Below, piece after piece: positions 59,406-64,000 of a stretch of 64,000 nucleotides of DNA (the first letter of the stretch is position 1; each line of letters starts with the position of its first letter). The DNA comes from Thermoanaerobaculum sp964488355. Its GTDB lineage: Bacteria > Acidobacteriota > Thermoanaerobaculia > Thermoanaerobaculales > Thermoanaerobaculaceae. A program made the position numbers and the translations under genes. The stretch covers positions 186,001-250,000 of the forward strand of contig CAZAUJ010000002.1 in assembly GCA_964488355.1 (NCBI GenBank), read 5' to 3'. The notes below the pieces were generated by a model that did no database searches, was not told the DNA's origin, and was given only the letters and a program-made list of their open reading frames with translations.

Positions 59406-62354
59406 ATGAGGAAAGCAGGATGGTATTTGGGCCTTGTGGCCATGTTTTTCTTTGCGGCTGGGGCGTTTGCCCAAACCACTGGCTCCATCGAGGGCGCGGT
59501 GGTGGATGAAGCCAACCAGCCCTTGCCTGGGGTGACGGTGGAGGCTTCTTCGCCGGCCCTGCAGGGCACCAAGGTGGGGGTCAGCGACACCCAGGGCAAG
59601 TTCCGCTTGGTGTTGCTGCCTCCGGGAACCTACACGGTGAAGTTCAGCCTTTCTGGCTTTGCTCCAAGCGAGCAAACGGACATTAAGGTGGGCCTGGGCC
59701 GGGTGGTGACCTTAAACGTGCAGATGAGCTCGGCCTTCAAAGAAGAAGTTATCGTCTCCGGGGCGGCACCGACGGTGGACACCAAGAGCGCCGAGGTGGG
59801 CGTGAACCTGGACAAGGACTTCTTCACCAACCTGCCCATCGGCCGTAACTACGCTTCGGTGGTGCGGGTGGCCCCCGGTACCGCTAACGACGCTGCGGGT
59901 GTCACGGTGTATGGCTCCACCGGCGCAGAGAACGCCTATTACATCGATGGCATCAACACTACCGGGGTGGAGCTGGGCACCCAGGGCAAGGTGCTGAACT
60001 TCGAGTTCGTGCAGGAAGTGCAGGTCAAGACCGGTGGCTACCAGGCAGAGTTTGGCCGTTCCACTGGCGGCATGATCAACGTGATCACCAAGTCCGGCGG
60101 TAACGAGTTCCATGGCGACGTGTTCGGCTACTACGACTCGGATTCCTTCCAGTCCAAGACCGCTGCAGACGTGAACTACTGGGCTTCCCGCTTGTCCCGC
60201 TCCTACCTAGTGGACGGCTACACCCGCCAGGACTTTGGCTTTGGCGTGGGCGGTTACTTCCTCAAGGACACGCTGTGGTTTTACGGCTCCTACGACTACG
60301 TGAAGAACGACGAGGACCGCAAGGTTATTCAGGACTTCCGGGCTTTGGCACAGCAGTATAACGCTCACGATTATGGGTTCCCCGCCTTCGGGACCATCTT
60401 CACCAACAGCCAAACCCGTGACCTGTGGTCGGCCAAGTTCACCTACCGCTTGAGCCAAAACCACTCCTTTATCTTTTCTGGCTTTGGTGACCCCAGCGCC
60501 ACCGAAGGCCCCATCCGCGGCTTGGCCGGCAACCCGGATTCCTTCCTGGGAACGGTTGACGAGGGCGGCACCGACCTGGTGGCCAAGTATGAGGGCGTGT
60601 TCGGCCAAAACTGGGTGGTCAATTTCCTCGCTGGCCGTCACAAGGAGCGCTCCAACGAGGGTGGCCGTGGTCTCAACCAGGTCGCCTTCATCGAGTACAG
60701 CAACCCCATTTACGCCCAGACCGGCGTGGTCCCGGTGTGGGACGGCTTTGGCTTTGCCCAGCGCCAGCAGTTTGGCCGCGATGTGCTCAAGGGCGACGTG
60801 TCCTACTTCCTGAACAACTTATTGGGTGACCACGAGTTCAAGTTCGGTGCGGAGAGCGAGGACATCTCGGTGGACAACAAGAACTACAACACCGGTGGCC
60901 AGCGGATCTACGGTCTCTGCCGCGGCGGCTACACCGGTGACGGCACGCAGCCCTGCGGGATGGAGATTTACTATCGCCACCGCTTCTTCATGAGCCACTT
61001 CCCCTCCTCCCGCTTCGACATCACCAACGCCGACATCCTGGTGCCCCTGGTGGTGGATTCGAAGTCCGATAACTTCGCCATGTACCTGCAGGACACCTGG
61101 CGCTTGACGCCCAACTTTACCCTCAACGTGGGCGTGCGCTGGGAGCAGCAGAAGCTGTACAACGCGGCCAAGAAGGTGCAGGCCAATATCAACGACGAGT
61201 GGGCGCCACGTGTGGGCGTGATTTGGGACCCCAAGGGTGACGGGACTTCCAAGGTCTTCGCTCACTTTGGTCGCTTCTACGAAACGATTCCCATGGACAT
61301 GGTGATTCGCTCGTTCGGGCGTGAAATCACCGCCTTCACCTACAACTACCACGGCGCTCGCGAAGAGGACCCCTCCAGCCGGTACGACGTGGCGTGTGAT
61401 CCGGCGGTGGATGCCTTCCGTCGCTGTGCGATCTTGGGCCACGAGGAAACCCCCGTGGATCCCAACTTGCAGGGGCAGTACATCGACGAGTTCGTGGTGG
61501 GTGGCGAGTACGAGGTGATGAAGGACCTGGCGGTGGGCGCCAAGTACATTTGGCGCGACTTGGGCCGGATCATCGAGGACTCCCTCGGCTTCGATCAGGG
61601 TTACTACATCGGCAACCCGGGACGCGGCCTGCTTCGCGGTTCTTGGGACATGAGCTACAGCTACCAGTTCCCTGTGCCTGAGCCCAAGCGCACGTTCAAG
61701 GGCATCGAGCTGGTGGCCCGCAAGCGCTTCTCCAACAACTGGGGCATGATCGCCTCCTACCTGTGGTCCAAGTTGGAAGGCAACTACGACGGTACCTTCC
61801 AGGTCTCCACCGGCCAGTTGGATCCCAACCTGAACTCCGCCTTTGACTACGCCGAGTTCCAGGTGAACAACAAGGGCTATCTCTCCAACGACCGGCGTCA
61901 TCAGTTCAAGGTAGACGGCTACTACGTGTTCCCCTTCAACCTGACCGTGGGTCTGTCCGCCTATTACCGCACCGGTCTGCCGGTTACCGCCATGGGCTAC
62001 TCCACCGCGTACCAGAACTGGGAGTTCTACCTGTCTGAGCGGGGCGCCTTCGGCCGCACCGACGACGAGTGGGAAGCTGACCTGCACCTGGATTACCCAG
62101 TGAAGTTCGGCGGTATCCAAGTGAAGTTCCTCGCCGACGTCTTCAACCTCTTCAACCGTCAGGGCGAGGTGAGCCGCAACATGCGCTACACCTTGGGCGA
62201 GGACTACGGGGTGATTGATTACGATACTGGCCAGGTGGTGCCGCCCATTCGTCCTGGTGACACCGAGCGGCCGCCCACGAACCCGGCGTTCAACACGCCC
62301 AACAGTTGGCAAGCGCCGCGCAGCTTGCGCCTGGGCGTGCGGCTAACCTTCTAA
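59406..62354 (+). CDS. TonB-dependent receptor with N-terminal carboxypeptidase-regulatory-like domain (second copy)
   Basis: A 982-residue outer-membrane protein: signal peptide (about 1-23, ending GAFAQ), regulatory-like beta-sandwich (GAVVDEANQPLPGVTVEAS, then GKFRLVLLPPGTYTVKFSL), plug (VGVNLDKDFFTNLPIGRNY, then NAYYIDGINTTG and GGMINVITKSGGNEFHG) and a barrel ending in phenylalanine (LGVRLTF). It is same-family as the receptor at 4-6.9 kb. It has its own promoter region, ribosome site and a strong terminator, and no SusD-like partner. Ligand unknown; a peptide, glycan or other polymer is possible. Confidence 0.88.
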   Translation: MRKAGWYLGLVAMFFFAAGAFAQTTGSIEGAVVDEANQPLPGVTVEASSPALQGTKVGVSDTQGKFRLVLLPPGTYTVKFSLSGFAPSEQTDIKVGLGRVVTLNVQMSSAFKEEVIVSGAAPTVDTKSAEVGVNLDKDFFTNLPIGRNYASVVRVAPGTANDAAGVTVYGSTGAENAYYIDGINTTGVELGTQGKVLNFEFVQEVQVKTGGYQAEFGRSTGGMINVITKSGGNEFHGDVFGYYDSDSFQSKTAADVNYWASRLSRSYLVDGYTRQDFGFGVGGYFLKDTLWFYGSYDYVKNDEDRKVIQDFRALAQQYNAHDYGFPAFGTIFTNSQTRDLWSAKFTYRLSQNHSFIFSGFGDPSATEGPIRGLAGNPDSFLGTVDEGGTDLVAKYEGVFGQNWVVNFLAGRHKERSNEGGRGLNQVAFIEYSNPIYAQTGVVPVWDGFGFAQRQQFGRDVLKGDVSYFLNNLLGDHEFKFGAESEDISVDNKNYNTGGQRIYGLCRGGYTGDGTQPCGMEIYYRHRFFMSHFPSSRFDITNADILVPLVVDSKSDNFAMYLQDTWRLTPNFTLNVGVRWEQQKLYNAAKKVQANINDEWAPRVGVIWDPKGDGTSKVFAHFGRFYETIPMDMVIRSFGREITAFTYNYHGAREEDPSSRYDVACDPAVDAFRRCAILGHEETPVDPNLQGQYIDEFVVGGEYEVMKDLAVGAKYIWRDLGRIIEDSLGFDQGYYIGNPGRGLLRGSWDMSYSYQFPVPEPKRTFKGIELVARKRFSNNWGMIASYLWSKLEGNYDGTFQVSTGQLDPNLNSAFDYAEFQVNNKGYLSNDRRHQFKVDGYYVFPFNLTVGLSAYYRTGLPVTAMGYSTAYQNWEFYLSERGAFGRTDDEWEADLHLDYPVKFGGIQVKFLADVFNLFNRQGEVSRNMRYTLGEDYGVIDYDTGQVVPPIRPGDTERPPTNPAFNTPNSWQAPRSLRLGVRLTF

Positions 62355-62377
62355 TCGCGCGTGTTGGCATTTTTGCA

Positions 62378-62401
62378 GGGGGGCCGCAAGGCCCCCCTTT
62401 T
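62378..62401 (+). terminator. Rho-independent terminator after the second TonB receptor
   Basis: GGGGGGCC (62378-62385), GCAA tetraloop, GGCCCCCC (62390-62397), followed by TTTT (62398-62401). It is a perfect 8-bp GC stem with a stable GNRA loop. Confidence 0.93.
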
Positions 62402-62406
62402 GTTGC

Positions 62407-62412
62407 TATCCT
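62407..62412 (+). promoter_or_regulatory. Putative -10 element (TATCCT) for a leaderless phosphatase transcript
   Basis: TATCCT is exactly 6 nt (cacgcc) before ATG 62419 and immediately downstream of the terminator. No Shine-Dalgarno sequence is present. Confidence 0.45.
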
Positions 62413-62418
62413 CACGCC

Positions 62419-64000
62419 ATGCGTCGGTTCCGCTGGCTTTTGGCCCTTGTGGTGGTGGGTGGCGTGCTCGCGGCCCTGTTGCGCCCACTTGCATCTGGTG
62501 AAAAGGTGTGGTCCACCCAAGGGGAACTGCTGGTGGCCAAAGGCTGGCGGCTACTGCCCCGTTGGAAATGGTCGGAGGTTTCCCCGGGACCGGTAGTGGC
62601 CGATTTTCCTCTTTCCACCCGCGAGGGGGCGCGGGTGGTCGCCGAGGTCCGCGTTGCCTTCCCTCCCGGTCACTACCGCTTGGCTCCGGGCCCTTCGGCC
62701 TCCCTTGGGCTGGAACAGAGACTCCGCGGCCGGCTGCCTGCTCCGGAGCTCGCGTGTTTGGCCAACGACGCCTGCGCACAGGAACTTCGCCGTGACTGGC
62801 AGAGGGTCGTGAGCCAGGAACTTGGGCTCCTGCCGCAATTGGTGGAGCTGAGGCTGGAGGCCGACCCACAAGCCCTTTTGGCCACCAAGTTGGCTGGCCT
62901 GCGTGCCCGTATTGCTCCCCCGCCCCTTCGGGTGCTGCTTGTGGGATGGGACGGGGCTGACTGGCAGCTGCTCGAGCCCTTCGCGCAGCAAGGGGTCATG
63001 CCGGTTTTGCGCAAGCTGATGCACCAGGGGACCTGGGGCGAGCTAACGGCCTTTACCCCGTTACTGTCGCCGCTCCTTTGGACAACCATCGCTACGGGAG
63101 AGCCACCCGAAAGGCATGGGGTGTTGGATTTCCTCGAGGCGGACACGGAAACCGGTGCGAAAACTCCCGTTACTAGCCGCAAGCGTGCCGTGCCTGCCCT
63201 GTGGAACATCGCCTCGGCGATGGGCTTCACCGTGGCCGTTTCCGGCTGGTGGGCCAGTTGGCCGGCAGAGGCGGTGAACGGCGTGCTGGTGTCGGACCGG
63301 CTGTTCTATTTGCTTTCGGACAGCGTAGGGGACGTGCCCCCCGCAACGGCGGTTTTTCCCCCAGAACGCGAAGCTTTTTTTCGCGAGCTGGCGCGGCGGG
63401 CGCGGGAAGAAACCGACGCCAACACCCTGCTGGCGCTTTTTCCCGTTTCCCCGCAGCGGATGGCACAAGCATTAGCTGAGGCCAAGGGCATGGCGGATCC
63501 GGTGGACGGCTTCCGCCGCGTTCTGGTGGGCACGCGCGTATACCTTGGGGCGGCCCTGGAACTGCTTCAAGCCAAGCCCGATTTGGCAATGGTTTACGCC
63601 ATCGGCACCGATGAGGTGGGCCACGTACTGGCACCTTACCTTCCACCTACCCTGACCAACGCTGATCCCGAGGTGACCGCAGCGGCTCTGGAGGCCGTGC
63701 GCCGTTACTTTGCGGTTATGGACCGCTGGCTAGGCCGCTTGCTCGATCAGTGCCCTCTCTCTGAGTGCGTCGTGCTGCTGGTTTCCGACCACGGCTTCAA
63801 GTGGGGGAGCGACCGGCCCCGAGAGCTTTCTGGGGTAGCGGCCGCTACCGCTGCCCTTTGGCATCGGCCCAACGGGGTGTTTTTGCTCGCCGGCCAGGGT
63901 GTGAAGCGGCTCGGCAAGGTTAGCGCACCGGCCTCAGTGTACGACGTGGCTCCCACAGTGGCTGCGCTTTTGGGTCTGCCGCCGGGCAGGAGCTGGCGCG
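62419..64000 (+). CDS. Alkaline-phosphatase-superfamily (type I phosphodiesterase/nucleotide pyrophosphatase-like) membrane-anchored protein, 3' truncated by window edge
   Basis: The frame is open from ATG 62419 to the end of the window (at least 527 residues). An N-terminal hydrophobic helix (FRWLLALVVVGGVLAALL) is a signal anchor. Residues about 25-165 are a separate periplasmic region. The catalytic domain begins near 175 with VLLVGWDGADWQLLEP (metal-binding Asp). It continues with LSPLLWTTIATGEPPERHGVLDF, where the Thr in the WTT stretch is the likely nucleophile, and near 455 SDHGFKWG (metal-binding Asp-His). The family hydrolyses phosphate mono- or diesters in the periplasm; substrate unknown. 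It follows a terminator and probably starts a leaderless transcript. Confidence 0.85.
   Translation, partial: MRRFRWLLALVVVGGVLAALLRPLASGEKVWSTQGELLVAKGWRLLPRWKWSEVSPGPVVADFPLSTREGARVVAEVRVAFPPGHYRLAPGPSASLGLEQRLRGRLPAPELACLANDACAQELRRDWQRVVSQELGLLPQLVELRLEADPQALLATKLAGLRARIAPPPLRVLLVGWDGADWQLLEPFAQQGVMPVLRKLMHQGTWGELTAFTPLLSPLLWTTIATGEPPERHGVLDFLEADTETGAKTPVTSRKRAVPALWNIASAMGFTVAVSGWWASWPAEAVNGVLVSDRLFYLLSDSVGDVPPATAVFPPEREAFFRELARRAREETDANTLLALFPVSPQRMAQALAEAKGMADPVDGFRRVLVGTRVYLGAALELLQAKPDLAMVYAIGTDEVGHVLAPYLPPTLTNADPEVTAAALEAVRRYFAVMDRWLGRLLDQCPLSECVVLLVSDHGFKWGSDRPRELSGVAAATAALWHRPNGVFLLAGQGVKRLGKVSAPASVYDVAPTVAALLGLPPGRSWR

Noticed and set aside
1..64000. CRISPR arrays, insertion sequences, prophage or integrase-flanked island
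   Set aside because: No regularly spaced repeats, transposase, integrase or terminal inverted repeats were noticed, and tRNA-Asn is not followed by an integrase or an obvious repeat of its 3' end.

Overview
The window is 64 kb of GC-rich, densely packed bacterial DNA. I see no insertion sequence, prophage, CRISPR array or rRNA. Two large TonB-dependent receptors with N-terminal carboxypeptidase-regulatory-like domains, a secreted beta-propeller (VPS10/BNR) protein, a homodimeric-type pyruvate dehydrogenase E1 and a fused membrane/spermidine-synthase-like protein together suggest an Acidobacteriota member, possibly Thermoanaerobaculia-like. That assignment is inference from gene content.

Layout. 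1-12.4 kb: the 3' end of aceE, an anion permease, a DUF4173-like membrane protein, a TonB-dependent receptor, a small redox-disulfide protein, tRNA-Asn, a pyrimidine-dimer glycosylase, an arsR-doxX-CDGSH operon and a large BNR-repeat protein. 12.7-20.7 kb: a seven-gene operon in which every junction overlaps by about 4 nt. It encodes a helix-turn-helix/PTS-IIA(Ntr)-like regulator followed by a membrane complex related to group 4 hydrogenases and complex I. The large subunit lacks the nickel-iron cysteines, so this is an Ehr-type complex rather than a hydrogenase. 20.8-25.3 kb: yggX-glycerate kinase-DUF3891 facing a HAD hydrolase-manC pair, then a small lipoprotein. 25.4-49.4 kb: a surface-glycan and type IV pilin region. 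It holds an ABC exporter (Wzm/Wzt), two YfhO-like proteins, two pilin-like genes with sigma-54-like promoters, two O-antigen ligase/polymerase homologues, glycosyltransferases, a WecA-like initiating transferase, a UGM-like flavoprotein, prepilin peptidase and a PilS/PilR-like pair. 49.4-64 kb: selA, a coiled-coil protein, a TPR protein, ychF, a tldE/tldD pair, an acyl-CoA carboxylase operon (pccB-accC-BCCP), a second TonB receptor and the 5' part of a membrane-anchored alkaline-phosphatase-superfamily protein.

How genes work together. The glycan genes from 40.65 kb run by short overlaps directly into prepilin peptidase, histidine kinase and response regulator, so glycan assembly and pilus control appear co-transcribed. 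The response regulator keeps the sigma-54 contact motif but has no C-terminal DNA-binding domain. Both pilin genes carry GG-N10-GC promoter motifs and share a 10-bp upstream element.

Gene expression signals. Five genes or operons without a Shine-Dalgarno sequence have a TANNNT hexamer exactly 6 nt before the start codon. This suggests leaderless transcription is common here. Other genes have strong GGAGG-type sites, and three rho-independent terminators with perfect stems are visible. Stops of convergent genes repeatedly overlap (4, 92, 40, 4 and 11 bp).
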